A stretch of DNA of 64,000 nucleotides from the NCBI RefSeq assembly GCF_037038585.1, contig NC_092520.1, positions 122,358,001 through 122,422,000 on the forward strand, in the 5' to 3' direction. Below, piece after piece: positions 1-13,808 of this stretch (position 1 is its first letter; every line of letters begins with the position of its first letter). Under the pieces are notes generated by a model. The model worked only from the letters and a program-made list of their open reading frames with translations, had not been told where the DNA came from and searched no databases. The translations under genes were made by a program, and so were the position numbers. This stretch comes from Patagioenas fasciata. Taxonomy: Eukaryota; Chordata; Aves; Columbiformes; Columbidae.

Positions 1-3000
1 AGCAGTTTATTTCAGCGCAAACAACACTAACTAGTTTCACTTCATTTATTATTTCTTTTAAGACAACACAATAATTATTCTAACTAAGGCAAAAAATCTT
101 AAGTTTGCACCAAGCTGAAAAATCAGTTATTTGCATAGCCCTATTTCATATTGTTACAGTTGGTGCCAAGCTGTTTTAGTTCAATTTCATTAGCAGAGAG
201 TGTAATCTTAGCCACATTAGTCTTGAGTTTGCTGATTTTTAAGTCTCTTCTGTAATTGGCAAAAGTCTGAGGAAAAAGACTATGACAGAAGCTTGCAATA
301 AATTTAATTGGTTGGAGACAGCTAAAAAAATCTCTGCCAGTAACAGGTAAAGCTTATGAGAGTAAATGAATTTAAAATGGTGAGATGAAACTGTAGATTC
401 GTTAGTTCAGCAGCTGAACAATTTAATGAAATAGTTAATTTAGAACTCTGTCCATAAAGCTTGGTCTAAAATGCATGCATGGATGGCCTTGGTGATATTA
501 ATTTTGTCTCTTTGTAGGACTGCATAGCTGATGAACAAAAGAAACTGAACTGATACAGTTTGCTTGGGTTTCTCTGATACATTTGGCCATAAATGCCATG
601 TAACATCTGATTTTTTTGTCTTCAAACAAAGACTCCAAAACAAAAACAACCTACTTAAATCATACAAGATGTTACCAGAAAACAGATTAATTCAGTACTG
701 GTCTGCTTACTGGCATATCTCAACATATGTGTCAATGAGAGGATGTTTGTGAATTCTTAGCAATGGATATTTTCCTGATTCAGTGTTGATGAATATTTCT
801 GATTTCAATGACTTGAAATCTGAGGCAATATATAACTTGCAAATGATAGTAGCAAACGTTAAACATGGATGTTACTGAGGCACTAATCAAGATTGTCTAC
901 TTGTATGGCTGTGTTCTGGTGATGTGCCTCCTGATGTAGACAAAAGCAAGGTGATATATATGTGTAGGAACTGAGAGCAAGGGTTTGCTTAACATCCTAA
1001 CTGCCTTGAAAAACAGTTGGCTAGAAGACAGAGGGAGCTTGGAAAGTACTGTCCCAGATGGAGCTCTTGAGGAATATCTGTGGCAACCAGAGGCCCCTAG
1101 GATTTATAAAAAGAAAGCAAAACATCAAGGAAGATGTTCTGCCTTCTAAAAGAAACATGAAGACTTTTGCCCAGTTATTCAGCCCATGGGTCAGTGTCTT
1201 GGTTGTATTGGACAGACCACCAGTCTTCTAGATAATTTAGGATGGCATGACAAGCTTCCCAATGAGACTTGACAAGTCGTTCAGTGCCATCATCAGAAGA
1301 AGGTGAGAGGTCTGATGTCAGAGTGGCACAAAATCTGGTGTCTGAAGGTCCCATCACTTCATGGCTGCAAGTGGACCAGGCTTTCATGTATTGCACTTCG
1401 GTATGCTTTTACCTATTGTATCATTTCATTAAGGTAAGGGTCAGGTCTCCTAGGCTTGGAGTTTCAAATGCTTACCTTCAGGAGCTAATTTCCCAACACA
1501 GGTTTTCCTCTGGAACACTATGCATTGGCTGTGTCTGGAGATGGGATGCTGTAATGAAAAACTGCAGCTTCAAATGGCAGAGCATCCCTTCCCTTCCCTT
1601 CCGTTCTGCAACTGTATGCAGAATGAGCTGCAGCTCAGGGACTCTGCATCAAACCAGGAGACTATGAAGGGATTTCCTGCCAGGATGTCCTGACAGATAT
1701 TTGGGGTGGCTGATTTCTTCTGTGGCATGGTATGTATCCTGCATTGGGATCAGATGAGTGTGTTTGAACTACTCAGCTTTCTGCTGTTGTTGGCCTTGTT
1801 CCATGTCCTGCCTTTGCCTCTGACCTCCAGCAATTCAGTCTAGGGGTATGACTAATGATTTTGGTCCTCTCTATTCCTCCTTACATGGAAACATGTTCTG
1901 GAAAGCTTGCCTATGTTTGTTCATCAAGTGTTACTATTGTGCAGGTGTCTCTTGGGGGATGTAGAGGGCAGATAAGACTTACAGATGTCACTTCCAGGCA
2001 GCTTTGTTGGCATATTTGGGCATTGTTCTTCCAGCAGTTGCTTGATTTATAAATAATATGTCTGCTTTGTGGGAAGAATTCCTTATGTATTTTGCTTGTG
2101 ACATCCAAGATCAGAACTCTGCTCTCTTCATCTCCAAAGTCCCTGCAAATGCCTATGCTGAAGGAAAATTCCTACATTTTCTGCATATAGGAGACTTTAC
2201 AGGGAGACGAGAGATAAAATCAAAGATGATGCAGCTTCATTTAAAAAGACATAATGATTTTGAGGATTTTTTCGTTGCTTTCCTGCCTTCTTCCTTTCCA
2301 GTGATCAGAAACAAATGTTTTATGAAATAGGCTGATGACAGATGGCTGAAAGGAGATCAGGCAAATGGAAGACTGTTTCATTTGAGAAGCAGGCTTCTAG
2401 CCACTAGAACATATATTTGAAGTTCAACTGCACATCTCTCTGCCTCTTTCTTTCAGCAGCTGGTGTAGTTAGGTTATTTTAGTGAATCACTTGCTAATTT
2501 TCTACAATACAATTGTGACTTGCTTGATAGAAAATATTGCTTAGAGGGATATGACCTCTCTGAAGTTGGTGACTGCAGCTTAGGACCAGTCTGTTGCTGT
2601 GACGTGTGAAATACATTCTAGTCCATTAAGATCAAATGAATTGGGCACTTGCTGGCAGGGGCAGCGTCTGCAGCCAAAAGTATTTATACTGATTAACTGC
2701 TTTTTTAGAATCTTCTGCTTGAATTGCTGACCTTCAAATAAGTAACCCCTTAGGAGATCACTGATGACACAGCCACTTGTCTCAAAATTCTGCCGTTTGA
2801 TCTTTATTGAACTTGATGAGCAAACATGTAAATTATAATTGAGACACTAATTAAATGCTGTGCCTGGACTCCTGGTTCAGGATTGAAAGGGAAGACTAAA
2901 GTATTTAATGACAATTTGGGGAATTACAGGTCCAGATCTTCATCAGACTTAGAAGCAAGAAGCGTTTGTTCACATGTTTCAATACTGTCTGTTGCTGCCT

Positions 3001-4298
3001 ACTTCTCTGAATATCTCAGTTGATTCCCTGGCTTCACCAGGGCACTGCTAGGAGCCCACTCACCAGAGTTTCCTAGTAAGTGTTGGGACATTATATTTGC
3101 TCTGGTGAGCAAAATGTAAGTTTGAGACCTTTGTTTTGTTCTGTGCTTTCTTGTCATCCTTATTGTGCAGTCTTGACACTATTAAACCAGGTCTGCATTT
3201 GTAAATTCACCTGCCTTTGAAAAGCATGGTCTGGCTCCTGACTACAATCGAGTTGTTTAATTTTATGTTTCAGATTCTTCCCTATTCCCTTCATTTCTGT
3301 TCCTAATAAATTAGTTACTTCTTCCTAATTTTTCCACCCTGCCTTTTATTGCTGTTCATGTACATCCCTATGTTTCCGTTCTTTTCCCTACAGATGTACT
3401 TATGGCATCTGTTGAGGTAGTTAGGGTATTAGACCTTATCAAAATGTCTCAAGCTCTTTAGTAAGTCACATATAACTCTATTCTCAAATGACAGTAGATG
3501 ACTATTCCTCCCAACTTAGTCACGTATCATTGCTACCCTGTCTAGGAACCAGAGAAGTGAGAATCATGTTTGGCACTTCCACAGGGATCTTGGAGACAGG
3601 CAAAAATTTCATCATTGCCAGTGATTTGTGCCCTGTGCAGAACAGATTTGTTCAACAGGGCTCGTGCAATACTTATGCGCTTGCTACAGCGCCAGTTTTG
3701 CTTCTTCCGTTCCGATCCCTTCAAGCGCCGGCAGCATGCAGCAGATCAATTTCCTTCGCTGGGGGGAGCCAGGAACTACTATGGGAACAGATGCCGGGGA
3801 AGCAGATGGGGCAAGAGTTGATTTGGAGCAATGACAACTACATAACCTTTCAGCATGAGCCTGAGATTGCAACTTTCCCCAGCATTCCCCAGCAGAAGGC
3901 ATGTCCAGGCACAGGAGAAAGCACAGGCCTAGCGTGGCGCTTGGGCGGCCATAGCTGGCAAACAGGCTTCTGGAGTGAGGCTTGTTGGCCCTGAAAAGGC
4001 AGTTTGTGGTGGAGTGGGGGCTTTTCTGCCCCATATTATATAGCAGCCGTTATTCCAGTGAGTACCTCAGGCTCTTTAAAAATTTTAGCCGGCAGGGTTT
4101 ATCAGACAGGCAGTTGAGAGGCAGCTCATGGTGTTTGCCCCATTTTCAAAGGGGCAAAAGTAGTCAGGATTTTTGTTCCTGTTTCTCTTTTGTGTGAGCA
4201 CAGAGGGGTGTGTGGTGTTTGTGTTTGCACATTTGGGAGAAAAAAAGAAAAAACCCCACAAACCATCAATTCCTCCCCACCCTTCCCCCTCCTGCCCA
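1..4298. other. Intergenic DNA, no gene recognised
   Basis: AT-rich sequence broken in all frames. A moderately GC-richer patch at about 3680-3990 carries overlapping open frames on both strands (longest 168 codons, 3488-3994, plus). None has a recognisable domain, a repeat match or a convincing splice context. No interspersed repeat is identified. Confidence 0.6.
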
Positions 4299-4322
4299 CC
4301 CCCCCCCCAAAAAAAAAAAAAA
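4299..4322. repeat. C10-A14 homopolymer junction
   Basis: Ten C then fourteen A, directly after a C-rich stretch. It is low-complexity sequence, probably length-polymorphic and prone to sequencing error. Confidence 0.9.
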
Positions 4323-7300
4323 GATCTTGTTCTCCCCAGGGTTTTATCTGGATGGTTGAGAACTTCTAAATTTTAACCTGCCTGACAAAAAAAATTTCAA
4401 TCTGATACAGCAATTTAGATGTGGTTTTGAAACCTCCATTGCCACAACTTGCAAATGCATACTGCACATGCTATACAGGAGTCACGAAACCAGTGTAAAG
4501 GAGGTAAGTATTCAGTAACCAGTTTAAATTTACTCCTTTAACTGAGCAAAATCCCATTTAAATGTACTCATTTGAAAATGGGGTTTTAAAACATTTAATA
4601 AGGCTACAGGGAGATTCTTCTTTCAATGTATCCCAGATTCTCCGGGAGCTTTCTTCAGGATACTTTTAAAAACCTGGATTGTGGCAAACTACCAGGTTAA
4701 GGCTGAATAAGTGCTTTTTGGATCACATATTTATCCTTTCTGGCGATTGATAAACAAGAAGATTGTGAAGATTTAGTGGTCCCCTGCATTTTATTTAAAA
4801 ATGTACTGCAGACCTGGGCAAGTGACCATCAAAATAATTTCTATTTTTTCTACCTGAGCTTTACCTTGAAATGTATTTTAGGTAATGGAAATTCCTGTTC
4901 TCAAGTTGAATGACTATTAACATGCAATATGACTCAAAAGTTGTTTCTGTGCATGATTTATTTAGCGAGGAGCCAATGATAATGTATTAGCAAACGCCTG
5001 AAGATGCTTGGTCGCATTGTGATGAGAAGCCTTGAGAACCACATCATAAATGTGAAGGGACTGGAAATAAAATGAGACATAATTTCATGTTTAGTGCACT
5101 TGTTCACAGAGCTCCCAGAGACTTTCTTTATTAAGTGACTGTCACTTGAGAAGCAGTAGAAGAGTAAAAATAGATGACATTGTACTGCAGATCCTGGTTT
5201 GCTACTTTACTCTTCAGCATAAGATTTTACCTTGTGTCTCAGAACCACGTGAATGGGAGAGAAAGCAAGCTGACAGCTATTTCTCTGGAGTTAGTGGCTT
5301 CCTAATGCGCTTTTTGTATCTGCCTATCTGTCCTCTCTTCCCTTAATTCATCCAAAAAAACAATGCTAAGGAACAACTCAAACAGGTACTTGGCTGAACT
5401 GCTCTTCTGTATAAGTATTTAGACCTAAACCAGAGATGTTTTTTAGGGTGCTGTGTGTTGTGGTAACCTGGAATAAAAATGTTGTCCAGCTGACGGCTTG
5501 TGCTTGTGGAACCTGTAGCCTGTATCAAACTTCAGGTTTTCTACAGTGCTAAGTGGAAGGTGAATGAAAAATATGCCTGTGTTACCAGCTGTTAAGCTGA
5601 ACATGAGGAGCACAATTAAGGTGGCTCACTGTAGTAAGCCATTCTGTCACCTGGGTCACAGGGCAAGGATGCTGTGCCAGGCTCCTCTGAGGAAGTGTGG
5701 CCAGAGCAGAGCTCTGCAGCCCACTGCAGTGGTTGAGCTCCCTATTGTGATACTTGTCACCAGTCACCTCAGAAACAGTCTCCAAGATGGGAGAGCAATT
5801 TAGAGAATTATATACAATATTATTACAATATCTAGCACTGTCGTGCACTGTGTGCTGTTGATTTACAACTTAAAAAAAATCTTAAACTATTGCTTAAGAG
5901 AAGTCTGGTATCAGCTGATTTGTGTTGTTCTGAGAAGCACAGTCTCATCCAAGAGAATTGCAGAGGAGGAGAGATGGATCAGCATTTGGCTGTTTGGAGA
6001 AGAATCGTCACAACCTGTGAATATGTTTTCTTAGATCATGAGTGCTAGGAGGCAAAGATAAAAACCAACTGATAAGTTAGAGGCAACCTTTGCAGAGGAA
6101 ATGCCGCTTATCAGAAGAGGGAAGGGAAGCAACACCGAGGTCCAGAATGCGTTTTAGTGCTGCAGGTACTGCAGCTGCCTGAAACCTCATGAAAACATTC
6201 AGCCCTGCTCAAGCTGCTTTTAATAAGCAGATAACTAAAATTCAAGCACTTCCTTTATAAAGCTTTTTGATTTCAGAAAGTGAATCACTGTCTGAAAGTT
6301 TGTTGGGAATGTATTCTTTCAGCCCTTTGCAAAGATGCTTGGTGAGCAGCTCAAAACGTTGGCAGGCTATATCAGCCAGGCATTTCCTCCTACAAGGGCC
6401 ACCTGCTCTGTTACGATGCTTTCCTTGCTCAAGTCTACAGCATCTTTCTGCTTGATCTGCAGGGTTATCTCTCTCGTATTGAACTTGGCTGCTCTCTTGC
6501 AGGTTTGATGAGGAGGAACGGTTTGATGCACTGCTATCCAGGTAGTGCTTGGCAACCTCAGGGAAGTGAATGCATTCAGCCGGGTAGTGGACACATGTAC
6601 ATTCAGGAGGTGCTGCTGTGTGCCCTATCATGTGGTATTGTTTTGTACCACACATGTGCCTCTGGGGCCCTTGCTGTGCAGTCAACACAGCCCTCAGGCA
6701 TAGAACAGCTGGAGCAATTGCTGCAGAAGGTTTAGCAAGAGAACGCATAATAGCTGAAGTCGCAGGCTGAATTGAGATATCATGGGGGAGGCAGCTATTA
6801 CATTCCAGCTCTTTTTAAAAACCATTCTGAGACTTGTAACGTATTGTGCTGTGCTTGCTGTTGTATTTAGGACTGCTGACTGCCAGGCAGTGAAGGTCAC
6901 TTCGTGCCTTCCTCTTTAAGGCAAGTTGCTGCTGTTTATATTAACAAGGGAGTAGAAATGCTGGCTAACTCCTGGCATATTAACCTGCATCTCACCTGGG
7001 GAACAGGTCTCCGATGGACTCCCTTAAGACCTTTGTGCAAGTTGGAGAGTTGTATATCATGTATATGTCAAGCTCAATCAGAGCTTCCTTGTCAGGATGT
7101 GTTAGGGCAGCTGTCTGCAATTTGTGTGACAGTGTTCATCTCTGCCAATAAACTACTTTTACTCTTCATTGTGCTGTGTCTGCCGTCTGCAATGCTGCTG
7201 GGAAAGCTGCCAGCAAGAGAGAGATAGCAACTATGTGCACAAAGGTGGCTGGGTGGCACCTCTTGTAATCTGTGTTCTGCATGGTGTATTGATATGGTTT

Positions 7301-7410
7301 GTAGGTGGATCCCAGGAGGTGAACAGGAACATCATGTACCAGAGCATGACATTTAAATCAGAGACAGGTTTAACTACTGGGAGCAGCTAGGGTAATGTCT
7401 ACTTAGAAGT
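4323..7410. other. Intergenic DNA, no gene recognised
   Basis: Nothing identifiable except a 168-codon open frame on the minus strand (6242-6748) without a known domain. It is discussed as a finding and not called a gene. Confidence 0.55.
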
Positions 7411-7496
7411 AAAATAAAATAAAATAAAATAAAATAAAATAAAATAAAATAAAATTAAATTAAATTAAATTAAATTAAATTAAATTAAATTAAATT
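7411..7496. repeat. Compound pentanucleotide microsatellite (AAAAT)9(TAAAT)8
   Basis: Nine perfect AAAAT units (7411-7455) switch sharply to eight perfect TAAAT units (7456-7495). No interruption is visible. Confidence 0.97.
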
Positions 7497-9735
7497 CCCC
7501 AAAACCCCCCATATATGGGTTATTGTTTAGGAGGTATATGTAGTTAAGTGTAAGATACAGATGAGTAGCTTGTGACAGGACTGAAAGCAGTCTGAAGTAA
7601 AGCTCTAGTAAGTGCAAAGCAGTGATACAAATTAAACACTGAAGTTAGCTTTTTCCAAACACACATGCATGCACTATGGCTAAGTGGTGCAGCACCATTC
7701 CCACCTGGAACATCACTCCTGCCAGCTTTAAAATCATTTGGCTGACAGGATAGAAAGGTGTTTGTGCTGCAGGAGATGGAGCTGGCAAGGAGCAAGAAAT
7801 GTTTAAAAGGAGAAGAATGGCTGGAGTTTTCTCTGTATTTGCAATGATACAGAGTCATGAAAATAGGTGGCGCTCTTATGGGTTTGGTGTGCCATTTTAC
7901 CCCACAAACATCGAGAGCAAGGGTTAAAAAATGGCCACCTCAGAAACACTGGGGACGGTTATTCTCTTTCTCCGTCTGTAACATGCCACGTAGCCAAGTA
8001 GTTTAGCCTTCCTCTGGTAAAATTTTGGGGTCCCAGAAGAGCTCAGCTAACCTTGACAGTCTGTGTAGTAGGTTACTTTCTGCCTTACAAAGTAGAAGGC
8101 ACCACTTACGGGCATGAATGACACTGAGTCTGGTCCAGAGGTAGACTTGAAAGGATGTTTGTCTGCTATTTGTGGGAATTTAATTGAGGAGCAGCTTCTG
8201 AAATGCCAAAACAGAGAGTGTCACAAAATTATTCCCAAAGCACTGTCTGCCTTCTAATTGCCGGCCATCTCCTTTTGTGAAAAGAGGTAAGAGAAACAGT
8301 TCACACAAGCACAAGTGCTTGCGGATTTCTCTTCTGGGGAATACAGTCAACTTTCTTCTCTTGCTTTTGGATGCTTAAAATGAGGAAAGCAACGTGTCAG
8401 AGTTGAGAGAGAGGAAAACCAGTCGATGTTACCTTGGTATCTGATGATGAAAGGTACAACCCTCCTCTGCTGTGCCCTGAGACAGGCAGCAACTGTTTCC
8501 TGAGTGAACAGCAGTTAGTTCAGAGCTGGAAATGCCCCTTTACTCCTCATGTGTCCACAGAGATTAGGGGCTGCCTGCCTGTGGGGAGCAGCTTTTCCCT
8601 GCAGAAATAGGGTAGATTAACCAGTTATACTCTGCCAATAAAAAGAAGCAAGTAGATGAGTTTCAGAGAATGATTATTCCCCGAGTAGTGACATGGCTGA
8701 CACGTATTTTCTTGTGAAGAGCCACAGTGGGCTACAGCTATTAAGTAGCAGTAATTTATTAAATTCATGGTCAGCTTTACCATTCGCTTCCTTCCACTGA
8801 TTTAAAAGCCTGTGATTTTGTTTTGACTACTATACTTTAAATGCAGAAAATAATAGAAGCTAAGAGAAAAGCTGTTTGTTCTTTACATTTAGATACTATT
8901 TTTCTGTGTGCATTTTAACACTTAAAATGTACTGGCTGCTGGCTGGCCTTTCCATCATGTTAGAGTGCCTGTATTTCTCTCGTGTTTCTAATGAGGCACA
9001 AAGTATAGAGAACGTAAATGACAGGAAAAAGGCTACTTTTTTTTTTTTTAATGACCAAAATCATATATATTTTAAAGCTCTAGCCTGAGGTTATAACACA
9101 ACAAAGCAGGCAAAGACTCTTTCATCTGCAGTTTACTTGGAAACTAGGACCAAATTTCTGTCTCCCCAGGTGACAGAAAACAGCAGAGGGTCTCTGGTAC
9201 AAAAAACAAAGACGCAGTCATACACCAACAATCACTGTAGAGTTGATGTGAGTTATTTCACAAGAATCCAGTGATACCTTTTTTTTGTAGGAATAAAACG
9301 AATAAGAGCAGGATGGTCAGAAAGCCAATGGGACAAAAGAAAATGAAGGAAAAATTCAAATGAGCCAATACTGTGAAGCTATTAGGAGAGGGTGTTACAA
9401 TATCTGATGTGAGAGACCTTAATCGGGACACAGATGAGATTTTCCCCCACCTCACCAGACAAAGGGTGCACTGACTTTACCATCGGAAATTATTAACATC
9501 GGTTCTTCTGTGTTCTTAATATACATCACACCTTTTGTATAAGTTTTTACCAGAACTGTAGGGCAATTTTCTGAGATGAGAATTATTTTTCGCCACCTGC
9601 AAATTGCACTTTTGTGAGGAGCTGTACTGAAGAAAAGATTGGCGAGATGCTGGTGGGGTGAGTGGTGCACCAAGACAGCACAACTGACAAACGAGATTTC
9701 TGACAAAGTGAGGTGTAGAGAAAAATAATAATAAT
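7497..9735. other. Intergenic DNA, no gene recognised
   Basis: It opens with a short C-rich stretch, CCCCAAAACCCCCC (7497-7510). There is a T run at 9037-9049. No coding segment, RNA gene or recognisable transposon is seen. Confidence 0.55.
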
Positions 9736-9760
9736 AAAAAAAAAAAAAAAAAAAAAAAAA
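9736..9760. repeat. A25 homopolymer after (AAT)n
   Basis: A short AAT trinucleotide run leads into 25 consecutive A. It is the longest homopolymer in the window. It could be a microsatellite or the tail of an old retrocopy; the sequence before it (9290-9735) is not recognised. Confidence 0.9.
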
Positions 9761-12700
9761 GAACAAAGTTCAATTCCTGGTGATTCTAACAGACTGGTGA
9801 AATTGCAGGCTGTCATCAGGAACATCCTGTTCCTCAGATACAAATGGACAGGGGACACTGACATGAAAAATGCCAGCAAGACTCAGTGTCTGAATTATGT
9901 TGTTAGGTGTAAATAGGCTCTACTCAGGCCTCGCCAAAGGGTTGGCAATAGGGGTTTTAGCAAGCTCACTGTTGCTGTTACTCTTGCATTACAGTAGCAT
10001 TTAGAGGTACCTTCAGGACCCATTATGTCAACTGCAGTATTTACAAGCATTATACGTGGAAGGTATTGTGTATGTGTGCATATATACATATATATCTGGT
10101 AAGATACTCTATGAGAACCATAAAATCAGTTTGAAGACATGAAAGAATCATCTTATTTTCCATCTGGGGAGTTGCACTTGGGAAATATGAAACACTTATC
10201 TAAAGCTCCAGAGAAAGCATGACGAAAGCCAGGAAAGGTTTCTTGTTCCCTACCCCTGTGTCCTGCATGTTTTACTGGAAGGTGTTATTGGGAACCTTCT
10301 ATGGCAAAGGGTTCATGCAATTTTCAGGGCTTCTCTTGTGCTTTCCATGCATGGCAGAGTTTCTGTATGATGGTGGAGCAGGAGCAGCCCGAAGGCTTTT
10401 CACATTGTTTGGACACAGGGAGTTGGTGCATGAATTTTTTCCTGGAACTCCAACTTCCATTAAGACAACTCACACTGGAGTACTAAAAATGTAAAGTCGA
10501 ATTTGGGGAAGCTGAAACTGATAAGAGATTTTCTGCAGCTGGCAGAGCGAATCAGACCTTTTCTGCAGCAAAGTTGCAAATGTTACCCAAATGTTGAGTG
10601 CATCAAAAGCATTGATCACAGAGACACTGAACTTATTTGCTATGTTGCAGCTCTGATCTGATAGAGTGCAGTTCCTATTTGTTTCAGTACTTCAGTAATT
10701 GTCTGCAAACTAGCAACAAAATGAACTACCTGAGATGTTTTAGATAATTTTCAGGCAGGCCAGTGTAATGAGCATTGCAGGTATAGATGTATGCCCTGAT
10801 ATTAAGCAGTACTGTTTTTGAGACAGTGTGGATGGTTTAGTTTAAATTTAAGTAATACCTCAGACTATTGCTTCTTAGATATTTTAATGTCTACCTTTGA
10901 TCTGAAATGTGTTAATCTAATGAGTGGATAAAGGAAACAAGTTACTCTGGGAACAACGCCTTTCTCTGACTTATTGCCCCAGCTGGCTGTTCTGCTAACT
11001 GAAGCACGCTGCAAACTGCAGCGAGGCCACCAGAGACAAGCATGTGTTTCAATCTTAGAGGGAGCTTTTGAGGTTGGCTTTGGGGTACAGAGGATAACAG
11101 CAGACCTCAGGGAGCTATATCCTGTGTTTAAAGCAGAACAAGAAGAGGAGGAGGGAGCTGTGATCCAACCATGATCAGGAAAAACCCTAACAAAGTGAGA
11201 GTCGTTTGATGGGAAGGTGACAAAGGCACTGCTGTGTTTCTTGGGGTGCAATTCATAAATGATTAAGGAAAGCTGTTAAAACTTGAAACTTTTAAATCTG
11301 TGCTGTTGATCATTAATAAAATACTTCTTCACTAAACAGCTTTTTGAGCTGCATTTACTTCCTCTTTTCTGCTGTAGACTCACAGAAGCAGCCACCAGAA
11401 CCTAAAACATGAGTGTGTCTTCCCCTGACCTGTAGAGCAGTGGTATATGCAGTGATGGCTGGTGACCTCTGGGGATGTGCTGGTGATTGGGAAGCAGCAT
11501 CCCATGTTGGTATTGTTAATATGTTTCCTCTGCTTGTACCTCCCTAAAAACTACTGCACAATATGACATGTGTAGAGAGGAAAAAGCTAAATTCCTTATT
11601 ATTGCCCATGTAATTAGGGGGAGAACTTTTCTCTGAGTGGAAATGTTTTAATCCTCTCTTATTTCATTCCTCTCTTTGGCCTATTGCGTGAGCTAGGCAA
11701 AGGGAAAAGCATGTGGCCATGTTACCTCCCTTTGGCTCACAAGCTGTCATCAGTGCATGAGAATCAGGTGGGTGTTCACCTCAACTTCAACACCTACAGG
11801 TGAGCAGGAAACATTTCCTTTGGACAATTTGTTTCTCTGATACCTTAATTCCTCACTATGTAATGTGCATCATGTATTTTGCCTACTCTCTCAGGAAAAA
11901 GGCCGTACAATTTATGTAGTTTGATATATTTTTTTTAATGAAAAGTAATTAAAGAACAATCAATGAAATACATGTTCAGGATCAATATCAACAATGTAAA
12001 CCACAGTACTAGACATTAACAAAATTTTAGCAAACACCTACAACTTTCTGAATTTTTAACTGAGTTTTGACTACCACTCTGCTAACACCCTCCTACTCCA
12101 ACATCTCTCTCCACAGTCACAAATTTTTGTAACTTTTTGTTTCTTTTCCAGATAACTCCTGCTCCCGAAGTCTCCTGGTAGTCCCTTGCTTGTTGTGTAA
12201 TCCAGCTGATGGTCATCAGTAATTTCCTCCCTATGCTACCAGTTTTTGAGCAGACACCCTCTCAGACAGCTGTGGGTCTTATACTGACCCCCAGGTTACG
12301 CCAAGGTTGCTTTCCCCCCCACCTACTGTTGTGCAGGCAGCATCACTGGGGGTGTTGTGCAGATCCCTCACACCTGCTTTCAGACTGGTGTCTGCCTGAT
12401 TTTCATCACCAAGGCCATGCTGCTCCACCTGCAGCATTGTGGCTTGGATTTCTCTGATTTCTGGAACTTTATTCAGCATCCCTACAGCTTCACCTCTCTA
12501 GTGTTGTTTCTGAAGTTAAATGTTCTGCTAATTACTTGACTCATTTATTTGCTAATTTAGTGTGTATGCCTCTCTGTAGGAAACCTCAGGGACCCGCTTA
12601 ACTTTCAACTCACCTGCCCATGAGCACCTAGCTGAGGTGGGCTAAATTGCTTTTTCATGTGTGTGTATGTGACAGGGGGAGGTTTCTCTCTCTGACTGTA

Positions 12701-13680
12701 TTTTGTGCCAAAGTCACATCCCAAAGCTCGGGAGGGTCATGCTGCACCTAAATATTTTGAAGTGATGTTTTAAAAAAAACGAAGCAGGCTTTCTGCCATT
12801 TGAGCCTCACTGATGAAAACAATAGGAATACCTAAGGTACCCTGAGCTCAGCATGTTGCAACACCTGCTTTCCCAGTCTGCAGCAGTCTGACAGCAACAT
12901 CTTCCTACCTCCTTTAGTAATGGTTCTTCATGACCTCTGGTGTGTTCCCAAGCTTTTCTCCAGAGAGCTTTCAACAGTGTAAAGATGTCAATAATACAAA
13001 TAATTAATGTCAGCTGGCTGTCAACAACGTCTAAGTCTAAAAACATAATGCCTGTAAACCCATATTAATTAATTGCATCTCACTCTGAAGTTTGAATGGT
13101 AAGCACATTAGGAGGCATCATATGATGATAATGGTCAAAGATTTTTTCTCAGGGAAATACTGAGAAGCAGAGCAGCTTTGGCACAGGTGGGTCCTTCTTG
13201 GAGTTTCTTTGTCTCCTACCTTTTTGTGAAAATTGACTTTTAAAGTATTTGATAAGGGTATAACACTTACTCTGCAGAAAGTAGAGGTACATTATCATTA
13301 TATAAAAAATTCTTTCAATGTATGTGCACCAAATATAAAAAGGGAAAGTATGTAGAAAAGCAGCAAATAAGAAAATATATTGTATCTCAACACACAGGTT
13401 TTTCCTGTAACCCGATCCACGTTCTTGCTATTTATCTGTTATACTAATCCTTTCATGTGAGGTGCTTAGTTCAATCCATCTGTCTGCTCTCAGAAGCATT
13501 TCTGCATGTTCTGAATGATGTGGAAGGGCAGGGACCTCATCCTGGCACACACAGACCTTCAAGGTGCTTATAGAAATGAAGGCATGTCAGATCAGTTCTC
13601 CAATACCACAAGGCCAAAAAGAGCCCATGTGAAAGATCTCTCTCACAGAGACATGTCTATATTTGTGGGGTGAAAGCTGC
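9761..13680. other. Intergenic DNA, no gene recognised
   Basis: A short AT-alternating stretch lies at about 10078-10095. Small open frames on both strands (for example 10865-11251, minus) carry no domain signature. No repeat family is identified. Confidence 0.55.
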
Positions 13681-13808
13681 TGGGTTTGGGGTTTTTTTTT
13701 TGTTTGTTGTTGGTTGGTTGTTTTTTTGCTGGGAGTTTTGTTCATTTGTCTGGGTTTGTTTTGTTTTGTTTTGTTTTTTATGTGTGGTATTGTTTTGTTT
13801 TGTTTTTT
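13681..13808. repeat. T/G-rich low-complexity tract with (GTTTT)n
   Basis: Almost only T and G on the plus strand, including GTTTT units at about 13756-13777 and again near 13790-13803. The minus-strand open frame over it (13657-14082) encodes a Lys/Asn/Gln/Thr-rich low-complexity peptide and is a repeat artefact. Confidence 0.9.

Noticed and set aside
3488-3994. 168-codon plus-strand open frame
   Set aside because: Lies in a GC-richer patch where several frames on both strands are open; no domain, no splice logic, no known family.
9452-9766. Minus-strand frames starting with a long Phe run
   Set aside because: The Phe run is the translated A25 tract; the remainder has no domain.
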